Shown here: piece by piece, positions 18,407 to 27,971 of the stretch
Numbering within the stretch: the stretch's first letter is position 1
How the letters are laid out: each line of letters opens with the position of its first letter
From: Pseudomonadota bacterium
Lineage (GTDB): Bacteria; Myxococcota_A; UBA796; SXON01
Direction: 5' to 3'
Assembly (NCBI GenBank): GCA_030685065.1
Contig: JAUXQH010000095.1
Span: 1 to 64,000, forward strand
Length of the DNA stretch: 64,000 nucleotides
The notes under the pieces: model-generated
Databases searched by the model: none
Seen by the model: only the letters and a program-made list of their open reading frames with translations
Told to the model about the DNA's origin: nothing
Translations under genes and position numbers: made by a program

Positions 18407-20016
18407 TCGTGCACCAGGGACGGGAGGTAGACGGCGGGGAGGGGCACGCCGAAGAGGGTGAGCAGCGTGCCGCCGATCTGGGCGATGCCGGGGGTGGCGG
18501 AGCCGGAGACGAGGGGCGGGCAGTCGAGCTTCCAGCGGTTCGTCGGGTCGACGAGGATGAACGGCACCGGGTTGAGCGAGTGGCTCGTGCGCACCTTCCG
18601 CGCGCCGTCGACCAGGAGCGGAGCACCCTTCTTGTCGAGCTCGAACATCTCGTCCGCGTTGCCGTGGTCGGCCGTCACCAGCAGGATCGCGCCCACGTCG
18701 CGACACGCGTCCGCCAAGGCGCCGAGGCAGGCGTCCACGGCCTCCATCGCCCGCACGGTCGCGGCGAAGTTTCCGGTGTGGCCCACCATGTCGCCGTTCG
18801 CGAGGTTGAGCCGCACGTGGTCGAAGTTGCCCGAGCGCAGCGCCTCGATCGCGACGCGCACGATCTCCGCGCACTGCATCTCGGGCTTCTGATCGAAGGG
18901 CACGTTGTCGGAGGGCACCTCGTCGTACACCTCGAGCGACACCGAGAGGCGGCCGGAGCGGTTGCCGTTGAAGAAGTAGGTGACGTGGCCGAACTTCTGC
19001 GTCTCGCTCACCGCGAACGTGCGCACGCCGGCGTCCACGAGGGCCTCGCCCACGGTCTGATCGATGACCGGCGGATCGACGAGGTACCGCTTGGGGATGC
19101 CGAGGTCACCGTCGTAGCGCATCATCCCCGCAAAGGTGACCTCCGGGCGGTAGCCACGGTCGAAGCTCGGGAAGTAGGCGTCCTCGAAGGCGCGCGAGAT
19201 CTGGATCGCGCGGTCGCCGCGGAAGTTGAAGAGGACCACCGCGTCCCCATCCCGGATGCGGCCGACCGGCTCGCCCCGCTCGTCCACGATGACGAAGGGC
19301 TCGAGCCACTGGTCCGTCACCGCCACGTCGTCCTCATACAGCCGCGCGATGGCCTCCGTGGCGCTCGAAAAAGGGCGGCCGACGCCGTGCACGTGGCACT
19401 CCCACCCGAGCTTGACCATGCGCCAATCGGCGTTGTAGCGGTCCATCGTGATGCGCATGCGCCCGCCACCGGACGCGACCCGGGCGTCCGACTTCCCGGA
19501 CTCCCGCAGCGCCGCCAGCTTCGCCTCGAGGGGGCGGACCCACGTGAGCGCGCTCCGCTCGGACACATCGCGCCCGTCGGTGAGGACGTGCACGCGGATG
19601 CGCTTCCCTTCGGCCGCCGCGCGGTCGATCAGCGCGTCGAGGTGCTTGACGTGCGAATGCACGTTGCCGTCGCTCACGAGGCCGAGAAAGTGCACGGTGG
19701 GGGCCGCCATGACCTCCTTCCACGCCTCGGACTCCCAGATCCGGCCACTGGCGATCGCCGCATCCACCAGCGCGGCGCCCTGCTCGATGACCCGGCCCGC
19801 GCCCATCGCGTTGTGGCCGACCTCCGAGTTGCCCATGTCGGCGTCGGACGGGAGCCCGACCGCGAGGCCGTGGGCGCGCAGCAGGCAATGCGGCGAGGCG
19901 GCGAGCAGCGCGTCGAGGCGCGGGGTGTCCGCCATGTAGACGGCGTCGGTGTCATCGCGGCGGCCCCAGCCCACGCCGTCGAGGATGCAGAGGACGACCG
20001 GGGTGTGCTTCGACAT
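18403..20016 (-). CDS. gpmI: 2,3-bisphosphoglycerate-independent phosphoglycerate mutase
   Basis: This enzyme of 537 residues interconverts 3- and 2-phosphoglycerate using two metal ions. The N-terminal [12 protein letters not shown] metal motif, the phosphoserine site in [16 protein letters not shown] (about S64), RGDRA and the C-terminal metal motif [11 protein letters not shown] are intact, so it should be active. The ATG at 20016 has the family N-terminus directly after it. Length is normal for the family (about 510-550). It is the first gene of a coupled pair with ltaE. Confidence 0.97.
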
Positions 20017-20044
20017 CAAGGCTCCAGGCAGGTGAAGGCCGGCA

Positions 20045-20557
20045 TCAGCCGGGCAGCGGCTCGATGGGCGAGCGTTTGTGGCTGGTCCGCACGGCGATCG
20101 TGACGCTAAGCACGCCGGCGACCGCCGAGCACGGGACGAACAGCCACCAGTAGACGCGCCAGAACACCCCACCCCACTTCAACGCGTCCATCCGAGTGTT
20201 CTGCATGTCGTTGGGCCAGAGGAACAAGAGCGCGAACGTGGCGGTCGTCCCGACCAGCTGGCCCACGACCGCGCCCTGGAGGCCGCGCAACAACCAACGA
20301 GTTCGCCGTTCGACCGCGAGGCCGGCCGGACGGTGGGCGAGCGCGCTGGCGCGGCCGGGGATCATCCCCGCGCAGAGCACCGGCGCCCAGACGATGCCGG
20401 ACAGCGCCCCGACGAGCGGCGCGCGGAGGGCGTAGTAGCGGGTGAACGCGTCCGGGAACTCGTAGTTCTGCGCGGACATGCCCCACGCCGCCGTCGTGAG
20501 CCATGACAGCACGGCCCAGAGGAGCCCGAGGAGCACGAACTGACGCAGGGACGGCAC
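20045..20557 (-). CDS. Small polytopic membrane protein of unknown function
   Basis: From GTG 20557 the protein is 170 residues with four predicted membrane segments (VLLGLLWAVLSWLTTAAWG, a second in ALSGIVWAPVLCAGMI, a third in GTTATFALLFLW, a fourth in WLFVPCSAVAGVLSVTIAV). The last residues are basic. No family is recognised. It lies 28 bp upstream of gpmI on the same strand and could be co-transcribed with it. The start is uncertain; another in-frame GTG lies slightly further upstream. Confidence 0.55.
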   Translation of the reverse strand: MPSLRQFVLLGLLWAVLSWLTTAAWGMSAQNYEFPDAFTRYYALRAPLVGALSGIVWAPVLCAGMIPGRASALAHRPAGLAVERRTRWLLRGLQGAVVGQLVGTTATFALLFLWPNDMQNTRMDALKWGGVFWRVYWWLFVPCSAVAGVLSVTIAVRTSHKRSPIEPLPG

Positions 20558-20651
20558 GCGCGCGGAGCCTACCGCGGATTGCGGGTTTTGCACGCCGTGG
20601 CCCGGACGCAGCGGGGGCCGGAGCGTGTGCCGAGGGGTTACGGGCCGCGGC

Positions 20652-21872
20652 ATGGCACGGCGCGCGGTCATCATCGGTGCGGGCATCACGGGCGCGCTCG
20701 TCGCCTGGCGGCTCGTCCGCGCGGGCTGGAGCGTCACCGTGCTCGAGGCCCGCCACGTCGGCGCCGGCTCGTCGAGCCGCACCGCGGCCGGCATCCGCCA
20801 GCAGTTCTCCACCCCGGAGACCGTGCTCGGCATGCGCTACGCCGTCGACTACTACCGGCGCTTTCGCGACGAGGTCGGCGGGGACACCGTCCCCATCGTG
20901 CAGAACGGCTACCTGTTCCTCTACGCGCTGCAGGAGGACTGGGACGCCGCGAAGTACCGCGTGCAGATGCAGCAGGCGTGCGGCCTGGACGAGGTCGAGG
21001 CCCTCGAGGTCGGCCCGCTCGTGCGCCGCTTCCCCTGGGTGGAGCGCCACGCGGTGCTCGGCGGCACCTACTGCCCGACGGACGGCTTCCTCCGCCCCGA
21101 GACCGTCTACAACGAGGCCATCGCGGCCGCGCGCCGCCTCGGGGCCGTGATCGCCCAGAACGCGCCAGTGACCGGGGTCGAGGGGAGCGGCGGCCGCATC
21201 GACACCGTGCTGACCCCCACCGGCCGCTACCCCGCGGACCTGGTGTTCGACTGCACGAACGCCTGGTCGCCCCGCCTCGCGCGCGTGCTCGGCGGCACCG
21301 CCCTGCCGATCGCGCCGCGAAAGCGGTACCTCTGGATGTGCGAGCGCGCGGGCTCGATGAGCGGCGAGACCTTGAGCGGCATGCCCCTCACCGTCTCCCC
21401 GTCGGGCGCGTATTGCCGCCCGGAGAACGAGGACTCGCTCCTGATGGGCTGGGCGCACGACGCGCCCGAGGAGCCCGACTTCACCTACGAGGACCAGGAT
21501 CTCGTGGAGCCGGCGTTCTTCCACCGCTCCGGCCCCGACTCCTACGGCTACTCCACCTGGATGGCCCTCGCCGAGGTGCTCCCCCCCATCGGGGAGTTCG
21601 CGGGGATCACCGCCACGACCTCGGGCTACTACGCCGTCACGCCCGACCACAACCCGTTCCTCGGCTACGACCCCCAGGTCAAGAACCTCGTGCGCCTCGT
21701 CGGGTTCTCGGGCCACGGCGCGATGTTCGGGCCGTTCACCGCGCATGTCGCCGCGGCGCTGGCCGAGGCCGGTCACGACGTGCCCGCGGTCGACGTGCTG
21801 GGGCATGCCGCCGAGCTCGCGGCGTTCCGGATCGGGCGCCGCTACGGGCACGGAGAGAAGCTCGTCATCTGA
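20652..21872 (+). CDS. FAD-dependent amino-acid/glycine oxidase-type oxidoreductase
   Basis: The 406-residue protein (ATG 20652) has an N-terminal FAD-binding Rossmann motif VIIGAGITGALVAWRL, a VLEARHVGAGSSSRTAAGI segment, and the C-terminal DHNPFLGYDP, GFSGHGAMFGP closing motif of the DAO family (sarcosine oxidase, glycine oxidase, dimethylglycine dehydrogenase relatives). The substrate is probably an N-methylated or simple amino acid, but cannot be fixed. It is cytoplasmic and full length. It is followed 25 bp downstream by a HAD phosphatase gene, likely in one operon. Confidence 0.9.
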   Translation: MARRAVIIGAGITGALVAWRLVRAGWSVTVLEARHVGAGSSSRTAAGIRQQFSTPETVLGMRYAVDYYRRFRDEVGGDTVPIVQNGYLFLYALQEDWDAAKYRVQMQQACGLDEVEALEVGPLVRRFPWVERHAVLGGTYCPTDGFLRPETVYNEAIAAARRLGAVIAQNAPVTGVEGSGGRIDTVLTPTGRYPADLVFDCTNAWSPRLARVLGGTALPIAPRKRYLWMCERAGSMSGETLSGMPLTVSPSGAYCRPENEDSLLMGWAHDAPEEPDFTYEDQDLVEPAFFHRSGPDSYGYSTWMALAEVLPPIGEFAGITATTSGYYAVTPDHNPFLGYDPQVKNLVRLVGFSGHGAMFGPFTAHVAAALAEAGHDVPAVDVLGHAAELAAFRIGRRYGHGEKLVI

Positions 21873-21897
21873 CGCCGCCCGGCGCGCTACTTGGCTG

Positions 21898-22500
21898 GTG
21901 GAGCGACCCCTGGACCTCTCCGACCGCACCCACTGGATCTTCGACATGGACGGCACCCTCACGGTGCCGATGCACGACTTTGCGTGGCTCCACCGCGCGT
22001 TGGACGTGCCCGAGGGGCAGGACGTGCTCGCCACCATCGAGCTGCGCCCGCCCGAGCGCGCGGCGGCCGACCGCGAGGTCATCCGCCTCTGGGAGGAGGA
22101 TGTCGCCCGTCGCGCGCGCCCCCAGGACGACGCTGTGGCGCTGCTCGAGGCCCTCGTCCGCCGCGGCCGCACCCTCGGCGTGCTCACCCGCAACACGTTG
22201 GCGGGCGCCCGACTGACGCTCGATGCCGCGGGCCTCGCCGGCTACTTCGACGCGGGTGCCATCGTGAGCCGTGACTGCGCGCCGCCCAAGCCCCACCCCG
22301 GCGGCGGGCTGCGGCTCCTGCGCCAGTGGGGCGTCACCGCGGAGGCCGCCGTGGTCGTGGGCGACTGGATCTACGACGCCCAGGCCGGCCGCGCGGCGGG
22401 CGCCGCCACCGTGCTCGTGATGCGGCACGGGCCCCAACCGTGGGGGGACGAGGCGGATCTGCTCGTCGACGACTTCTGGGGGCTCGCGGGGCGGGTTTGA
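21898..22500 (+). CDS. HAD superfamily hydrolase, phosphoglycolate phosphatase-like
   Basis: This 200-residue protein starts at GTG 21898. It has HAD motif I DMDGTLT, a helical cap beginning HDFAWLHRALDVP, motif II in LGVLTRNT, the motif III lysine in CAPPKPHPGGG and motif IV VVVGDWIYDAQAGRAAGA. The layout and length match the phosphoglycolate phosphatase/Gph-like group, so it should dephosphorylate a small metabolite. It is cytoplasmic. Its promoter is probably that of the oxidoreductase gene upstream. Confidence 0.9.
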   Translation: MERPLDLSDRTHWIFDMDGTLTVPMHDFAWLHRALDVPEGQDVLATIELRPPERAAADREVIRLWEEDVARRARPQDDAVALLEALVRRGRTLGVLTRNTLAGARLTLDAAGLAGYFDAGAIVSRDCAPPKPHPGGGLRLLRQWGVTAEAAVVVGDWIYDAQAGRAAGAATVLVMRHGPQPWGDEADLLVDDFWGLAGRV

Positions 22501-22538
22501 GGGGGGCGAGGGCGGGCGCCGTCGCGTAGGATGCCCGG

Positions 22539-24455
22539 ATGCTTCGCCTTGGAATCGGCCTGTTCGTCGCATGGTCTGCCCCCGCCAGCGCAATCACTTG
22601 CGACGAGATGCGGACCATGGTGGAGGCGCACGCCCCCGCTCCCATCGTCGTCGGCACGATCGAGGAGGACAACCGCGCGCCCACCCTCGACGACGTCCGG
22701 TGCTTCCGCGCGGCGAGCATCGCCCTCTCCGAGCTCCTTCGCCTCGGGACCCTTCCGGGCCAGGAACCGCAGCTCCACTACTACCTGGGCCGCTCGCTGC
22801 TGGAGATGGGCCTCCCTCACTCGGCGCAGCGCCACTTCATCGACGGGTTGAAGGCGGGCCCCTCGGATCCACACTTTCCCTACTCTCTGGTCAAGCTCGT
22901 ACGAACCGCTGAAGTCAACGGGGACAGCTCCTACCTCTCCCGCATCGCCGCGAAGCTCCCGCCCGAGTCGTTCCCCAAAGCCTCGCGCGACGAGCTTCAC
23001 TACCAGCTCGGAATGCGGTTCTACGAGCAGAACAACCTCACCGAGGCGAGGAAGTACCTGGGACAAGTGAGCGACCGGTCGCCCCGGCACTGGCACGCCA
23101 AGTTCATGGACGGCGTCATCTACAGCACGCTGGGGGGGAAGCTCAAGAACGGGTTGCGCGCCTTCCAGGAACTGATCACGGCGTACGACCACCCGGAGGT
23201 CGGAGCGCTCCGGCCTGGCCGAGATCTGCGCGACCTCGCGCAACTGAACCTGGGCGGGGTGTACTTCTCCCTGGAAAACTTCGGGGAGGCGGCGCGCTTC
23301 TTCAAGCTGAAGAGCGACTCCCCCTACTACCCGGACGGCCAGCTGGGCCTCGCGTGGTGCCAGGTCATGTCCGAGCAGGACGCGTCGGCGGCGCTCGCGG
23401 CCGTTCCGGCGGACGCGTGGCTCCCCGAGGCCGACTACTTGCGTGGCCTGGAGGCCTTCCAACACCAGAGGTACGCCGAGGCCGTCGCCATCGCCGGGGA
23501 GTTCGAGAGTTCCTACCGCGCGGTCCAGGTGCAGCTTCGAGAGGTCTTGGGGCGGTACACGAGCGAGGCGGGCCGCGAGTCCGCGGGCGAAGCCTTCCTC
23601 CAGTACGGGCGCCGCGCGAAGAGCCCGCTGCCGCCGTCCCTCCTGGCGCACGCCTACCGTGACCGCGAGCTCGCGGGGCTGATCGAGCACCTCGAGCGCA
23701 TGCGCCGTGAGGAGCGTCATATCCGTCGAATGCCGCAGAGGTGGCGCGAGACCGTGGGAGTCGACCTCCTCGTCGGGATCGCGGACGACCGTGCGCGTCT
23801 GGAGAAGCGCGCGGGCCTCACGATGCTCAAACGGCTCTCGACCGAGGAGCAATATCTGCGCGATCTGCTCTACCAGGCGAAGGTGCTTCGCTTCGAGGCT
23901 ACCTTCTGGGGAGCGGCCAACCCGAAGCAGATCACGCCGCCGGAGTCGCTGCTCCTCCTGCGGGGCCTGCTCTCCGAAGCGCCGTCCGAGCGAGCGAGCG
24001 TCGAGGTGCTGCTCCGGCTGGCCGCGATGGTCCCGGATGGCGAGGCCGTCGTGCTCTACGACGAGATCCTCAGGGACCACCCCAAGGCCGAGGGATCCGA
24101 CGAGGCCGCGTGGCAGCTCGCCGCGATGGACTCCGCCCGCACCTTCGGAGAGGCGACGCGGCTCGTCCAGACATGGCCCCTGTCCCACCGGGCGCCGCAG
24201 GCGTGGGTGCTTCTCGGCGAGCACCACTTCGCCCGCAACGAGCTCGCCCTGGCCCGGGCGGCCTACGAGCCTGTGGCCGCCGACCCGGAAGCGCCGCTGT
24301 ACGCCTTCGCCAACTACAAGCTCGGCTGGACCCTGTACGCGCTCGGCGACCGCGCGGGCGGCTACGAGAAGCTCGGCATCACCATCGCAACCGCCACGGA
24401 CGAGAAGCTCCGCGCAGACGCGACGGCGGAGCGCGCGAAGCTCTCCGGGCCCTGA
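22539..24455 (+). CDS. Exported TPR-like repeat protein
   Basis: The 638-residue protein begins with a signal peptide (MLRLGIGLFVAWSAPASA). The mature part is a solenoid of helix pairs with TPR character: LHYYLGRSLLEMGLPHSAQRHF, LHYQLGMRFYEQNNLTEARKYL and near the C-terminus AWVLLGEHHFARNELALARAAY. TPR proteins of this kind in myxobacteria serve as periplasmic assembly factors, for example in gliding and secretion machines, but no partner gene is next to it. The ATG at 22539 is chosen over an out-of-frame ATG at 22531. It is convergent with the gene at 25238 across the largest intergenic gap of the window. Confidence 0.8.
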   Translation: MLRLGIGLFVAWSAPASAITCDEMRTMVEAHAPAPIVVGTIEEDNRAPTLDDVRCFRAASIALSELLRLGTLPGQEPQLHYYLGRSLLEMGLPHSAQRHFIDGLKAGPSDPHFPYSLVKLVRTAEVNGDSSYLSRIAAKLPPESFPKASRDELHYQLGMRFYEQNNLTEARKYLGQVSDRSPRHWHAKFMDGVIYSTLGGKLKNGLRAFQELITAYDHPEVGALRPGRDLRDLAQLNLGGVYFSLENFGEAARFFKLKSDSPYYPDGQLGLAWCQVMSEQDASAALAAVPADAWLPEADYLRGLEAFQHQRYAEAVAIAGEFESSYRAVQVQLREVLGRYTSEAGRESAGEAFLQYGRRAKSPLPPSLLAHAYRDRELAGLIEHLERMRREERHIRRMPQRWRETVGVDLLVGIADDRARLEKRAGLTMLKRLSTEEQYLRDLLYQAKVLRFEATFWGAANPKQITPPESLLLLRGLLSEAPSERASVEVLLRLAAMVPDGEAVVLYDEILRDHPKAEGSDEAAWQLAAMDSARTFGEATRLVQTWPLSHRAPQAWVLLGEHHFARNELALARAAYEPVAADPEAPLYAFANYKLGWTLYALGDRAGGYEKLGITIATATDEKLRADATAERAKLSGP

Positions 24456-24660
24456 CTCCGCTGGGGCGGCTCGGCGGTTCGGGCGCCTGCGGCCCCCCTG
24501 CGCGCTCGGCCGCTGGCCTCGGTCCGCCCGAGGCGGGCGGGACCGCCGGGCGAGGCGCCGGGCGCGCTCCGGTCGGCCGGGCGCGGGGCGGTAAGGACCC
24601 TTGCGGCATCCGCACAGCGCGGGTGGCGGGCGAGGCTCGGCCCCGACCGGTAGGCTTCGT

Positions 24661-24690
24661 GCGGCCAAGGTCGCGGGAGGGTGTGATCGG
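24661..24690 (+). repeat. Direct repeat, left copy
   Basis: This 30-bp sequence (GCGGCCAA..., ending GGGTGTGATCGG) recurs at 25034-25063 with 26 of 30 identical positions. The two copies flank the hairpin array at 24827-25005. The remaining sequence of the 24456-25237 gap is GC-rich and shows no gene. Confidence 0.65.
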
Positions 24691-24826
24691 TTTCAGTCGG
24701 TGTCGAGGCCGGTCCCACCGGCCGCGCTCAGCACGGGTGCGTCGTCGAACGCGTGGCTCGCCCCCGCGACGATCCGGCGGCAATCCCACGGCCGACGTCG
24801 CGCAGAGCCTCCCCCGCCGGACGGGC

Positions 24827-25005
24827 GGTCACAACTCGCGACGTCCTCGACATCCTACCGAGTTGTGACCGCCGATCGCGTCGAATCCCGGTCACAACTC
24901 GCGACGTCCTCGACATCCCACCGAGTTGTCGCCGCGAGCGCGTGGAATCCGGCCACAACTCGCGACGTCCTCGACATCCTTCCGGGTTGTGGCCGCGATC
25001 GCGCC
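24827..25005. repeat. Three-unit inverted-repeat array
   Basis: Units start at 24827, 24890 and 24951 (periods 63 and 61 bp). Each has 12-nt complementary arms around a nearly invariant 20-nt centre. The arms of unit 1 are GGTCACAACTCG and CGAGTTGTGACC; in unit 3 the pair has changed together to GGCCAC and GTGGCC, keeping the pairing. A related single hairpin occurs at 36272-36310. Confidence 0.9.
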
Positions 25006-25033
25006 GCCCCAGGGGGTCGAGGATGGCCTCGCG

Positions 25034-25063
25034 GCGGCCAATGTCGGGGATGGGTGTGATCGG
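25034..25063 (+). repeat. Direct repeat, right copy
   Basis: Right-hand partner of the repeat at 24661-24690, 26 of 30 positions identical. Between here and 25237 there is only GC-rich sequence with no supported element. Confidence 0.65.
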
Positions 25064-25237
25064 CTGTGCGCGAGGGCGCCGGAGGGCGCGCGGGCGCGGA
25101 GCGCCCGCGCGGTTCCGCGCGAGCCGGCGTAGCCGGGCGAGCGCGAACGGAGGCCGGAGGCCGACCCCGCAGGCGCCCGACCCGGCGTCCGCGCCGGGTC
25201 GCGCCCCGATCCCCGTGTGCGGCATGCGCCCCGCAAC

Positions 25238-26632
25238 CTACGGCCGGCCGTCCCCCAGCGTCGGCACCCGCTCGGCGAAGCCGAAGCCGAAGCCCACCTG
25301 GGTGTTCACGCGCCAGGCGAGCTCGCCGTCGGGCGTCACCTCGTCGAGCTGGCCCGCGGTAGTCCAGGAAACCAACATGTTCCCGCCGGGAATCCACGCG
25401 GCGCTGCCGAGCATGGAGACGAGCAGGCAGCGCTCGGAGGTGTAGGCGCGGACGGTCTCGGCGGTCCCGAGCCCTTCGTCGAGCGCGATCTCGGTGGCTT
25501 CGGAGCACGTGCTCGCCACCTGCGGCGCGCCCCGGTTGAACACCAGGAGCCCCTCCGGGGTGCGCTCGACGCTGTGCGGCTGGTGGACCAGGCGGCGGTC
25601 CCCGATGCGCTCGAAGTCCCCGCCCTCATCCGTCAGCGACCACACCAGGCCGCCCGTGCCGCGGTCGATCCGCGCGATGCCGTCGTTCCACGTCATCGTG
25701 ACGTAGTAGTCGTCCTCGTCCGCGTCGTAGGCGAGGCCGTTGATGTGGGTCCAGTCCTCGGCGTCGGGATCGCCCGGGTACTGGTGGGGATACTCGAGGG
25801 TGAGGTCGGGCGAGAAGTCGTCGAACACCGACCAGACCACCCGCGTCACGCCGTCCAGCCCCACCTCGACGATGGTGTCGCCGGCGATCTTGCGCCCCTC
25901 GAACTCACGTACATCCCAGCCGAGCAACGCGAAGCCCCCCGTGGGGAGCTCGACAAAATCGGTGTGGGTGCCGGGCGCCGGGGTGCTGGTGACCGCGCTC
26001 CCGTCCAGGGGTACGCGGACGACCGCGCCTGGCGCATCGGCCCCCACCGCGCCGCTCCCGTAGAGGATGGCGTTGCCGTCGCGGGACATGCGCGCGCGGC
26101 TCACGACGCCCCTCAGGTCGTCGCCCGCCTCGTGCGCCCACACGGCCCGGCCCGCATGATCCACCACCACCACGCCGCCGCCGTCGAGCTCGATCACGCC
26201 GGCGATCGTGAAGCCGCCCGCGGCGGCTTCGGGCACGTCCGCCAGGAAGGTCAGGTCGGGCAACCAGGCCGGGAGGTTCCCCGTGGTGATCACGGCGAGC
26301 GCGGGCGCCTCTCCGGGCAGCTCCACTTCGACCTGGACCACCGTGTTCTCCGGGATGCCCGCGAGCAGCACCGCGTGCTCCGTGTTCGGCTCCACCTCCT
26401 CGACGCGGAGGGTGTCCGGCCCGAACGTGCCGCGCACGACGGCGACCGTCGGCTCGGCGGTGCGCCAGCGGACCCACAGGACGGTGGGAATCTCCGCGCG
26501 TTCGACCACCAGGGCGTCCACGGGGCTCTCGTCCGGCTTGGGCTCGTCCTCCACGTCGGGGGAGATGCAACTCATGAGTAGCAGCAAGGGTGGGCTCCGA
26601 AGCGACCACGGTAGCCTCGACCTCAGCCGCAA
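25238..26632 (-). CDS. Arylsulfotransferase-like lipoprotein
   Basis: The 464-residue protein has a signal peptide with lipobox LLLLMSC (C about 22), an acidic segment without a DT repeat, a fibronectin-like domain, and then a beta-propeller with the ASST-like repeats: HAGRAVWAHE, VGLDGVTRVVWSVFDDF, DWTHINGLAYDADEDDYY, HQPHSVERTPEGLLVFNRG and WIPGGNMLVSWT. It is a paralogue of the protein at 7026-8459. The HINGL and HQPHS histidines are placed like the catalytic histidines of arylsulfotransferases, so an enzymatic role is possible. It should be anchored in the outer or inner membrane facing outward. Confidence 0.78.
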   Translation of the reverse strand: MRLRSRLPWSLRSPPLLLLMSCISPDVEDEPKPDESPVDALVVERAEIPTVLWVRWRTAEPTVAVVRGTFGPDTLRVEEVEPNTEHAVLLAGIPENTVVQVEVELPGEAPALAVITTGNLPAWLPDLTFLADVPEAAAGGFTIAGVIELDGGGVVVVDHAGRAVWAHEAGDDLRGVVSRARMSRDGNAILYGSGAVGADAPGAVVRVPLDGSAVTSTPAPGTHTDFVELPTGGFALLGWDVREFEGRKIAGDTIVEVGLDGVTRVVWSVFDDFSPDLTLEYPHQYPGDPDAEDWTHINGLAYDADEDDYYVTMTWNDGIARIDRGTGGLVWSLTDEGGDFERIGDRRLVHQPHSVERTPEGLLVFNRGAPQVASTCSEATEIALDEGLGTAETVRAYTSERCLLVSMLGSAAWIPGGNMLVSWTTAGQLDEVTPDGELAWRVNTQVGFGFGFAERVPTLGDGRP

Positions 26633-26692
26633 CTTGCCAGGATTTCCCCTCGCTGGTCATCCCATGCGGCACGCCGTCGTCGCACGCCGCGA

Positions 26693-27889
26693 TCACGCCG
26701 CCCGCGTCCCCTCCCCGCGCGCCGAGCGCTCCGAACGCTCCGGACGCTCCGGACGTTCCCGCCACACCAGCCACGCCGCGAAGGCGCTCGCGCCGCACGA
26801 CAGGAGCGTCAGCCCCTGAAAGATCGCGGCCGTGCCCCACGCCGCGCGGACCTCTCCGGCGAGCAGGGCCCCCGCAAGCGCCCCGACGCCGTAGCTCGCG
26901 GCCGAGAAGAGGCTCTGCGCGGACGCCGACACCTGCGCGGGCGCCCGCGTCGCCATCAGCTGCACGCCCGCAATCCAGAACAGGCCGAACGCCACGCCGT
27001 GCAGCACCTGCACCGCCACGAGCGCGACAGGATCGGTCACCCAGGCGATGAGCGCCCACCGCGGCACCGCCGACACCGCCGCGAGGAGCAGCGCGCGCGG
27101 CGCCCCCAACCGAGCGAGGAGGGGGCGGCCGAAGCGCATCACGGCGACCTCGCACGTCACGCCGACCGCGACGGCCGCGGCGGTGACCATCGAGGGGAGG
27201 CCGAGCGCGCGCACGTGCGCGGAGAAGAAGGTGTCGTAGACGGACAGCGTCATCGCCTGGAGGCACGCCATCCCGAGCAGCGGCACCAGGAACGGCTGCT
27301 GGAGGAGCGCGCGGAGCGCCGGGAGCACCGGGGCGGGGCCACCCGCGCCGCGGACGGGGAAGCGGAACGCGAGCGCCGCGGTGGCGAGGACGAGGCCCGC
27401 GCCGAGCACGAGCGGATCGAACCCGCCGTCGGAGAGGCGCCCGCAGACGATCGCGAAGCCGAGAAAACCGATCGAGCCCCAGAGCCGCACGCGGCCGTAC
27501 TCGCGCGGATCGTGGCCGGGCTGGGAGAGGGCCTGGAGCGTCACGGAGTCGACCAGCGGCCCGAGCGGCGCGCGGCCGGCGGAGAAGAGGAACAGTCCCA
27601 CGGCGGCGTAGACGGGATCGGCCTGGAAGAGGAGCAGGAGCTCGCCCAGGACCGCGAGGGCGCAGCCGATGCGGAGCAGGAGCCCGGCCATGGCGAACCG
27701 GTCGGCGAGCCAGCCCCAGAGCGGCGCGGAGACGAGGCGCCCCAAGGGGAGCATCGCCATCAACCCGCCGATCTGGTGCCCGGAGAGCCCCGCCGCCTCC
27801 AGGCGCGCGCCGAGGAACGGGATCACGGCGCCCAGCGCCCCGAGAGAGACGAAGTAGAACCAACGGAGGAGGGACAGGGACGGGAGCAA
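26693..27889 (-). CDS. Major facilitator superfamily transporter
   Basis: A TTG at 27889 gives a 398-residue protein with twelve hydrophobic segments. It resembles the MFS_1_like / nucleoside- or sugar-symporter-like group (LGAVIPFLGARLEAAGLSGHQIGGLMA at the N-terminus, RVRLWGSIGFLGFAIVCG in the fourth to fifth helix region, and the loop R-F-G-R between halves). The substrate is unknown. The C-terminal tail is a short RPERPERSERS repeat. The start is uncertain because there is no clear Shine-Dalgarno sequence, but reading further upstream would overlap the divergent NADH dehydrogenase gene. Confidence 0.85.
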   Translation of the reverse strand: MLPSLSLLRWFYFVSLGALGAVIPFLGARLEAAGLSGHQIGGLMAMLPLGRLVSAPLWGWLADRFAMAGLLLRIGCALAVLGELLLLFQADPVYAAVGLFLFSAGRAPLGPLVDSVTLQALSQPGHDPREYGRVRLWGSIGFLGFAIVCGRLSDGGFDPLVLGAGLVLATAALAFRFPVRGAGGPAPVLPALRALLQQPFLVPLLGMACLQAMTLSVYDTFFSAHVRALGLPSMVTAAAVAVGVTCEVAVMRFGRPLLARLGAPRALLLAAVSAVPRWALIAWVTDPVALVAVQVLHGVAFGLFWIAGVQLMATRAPAQVSASAQSLFSAASYGVGALAGALLAGEVRAAWGTAAIFQGLTLLSCGASAFAAWLVWRERPERPERSERSARGEGTRAA

Positions 27890-27971
27890 GGGGCGAGGGC
27901 TATCCGCGCGGGCGCGGGGCCGCGATGGGCGACCGCGTCGCCGCGATAGGAGGTCGGCTTCCGAGGTAACG

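Noticed and set aside
20106-22196. 696-codon minus-strand open frame over the oxidoreductase and HAD genes
   Set aside because: The plus strand carries intact FAD and HAD motifs in the same DNA; this frame has none.
24827-25005. CRISPR array
   Set aside because: Only three units, the whole unit is conserved including the centre, and there are no variable spacers or cas genes.
24601-25059. Small protein genes in the gap between 24456 and 25237
   Set aside because: Frames are built from the hairpin repeats and change with them; no start context or family.
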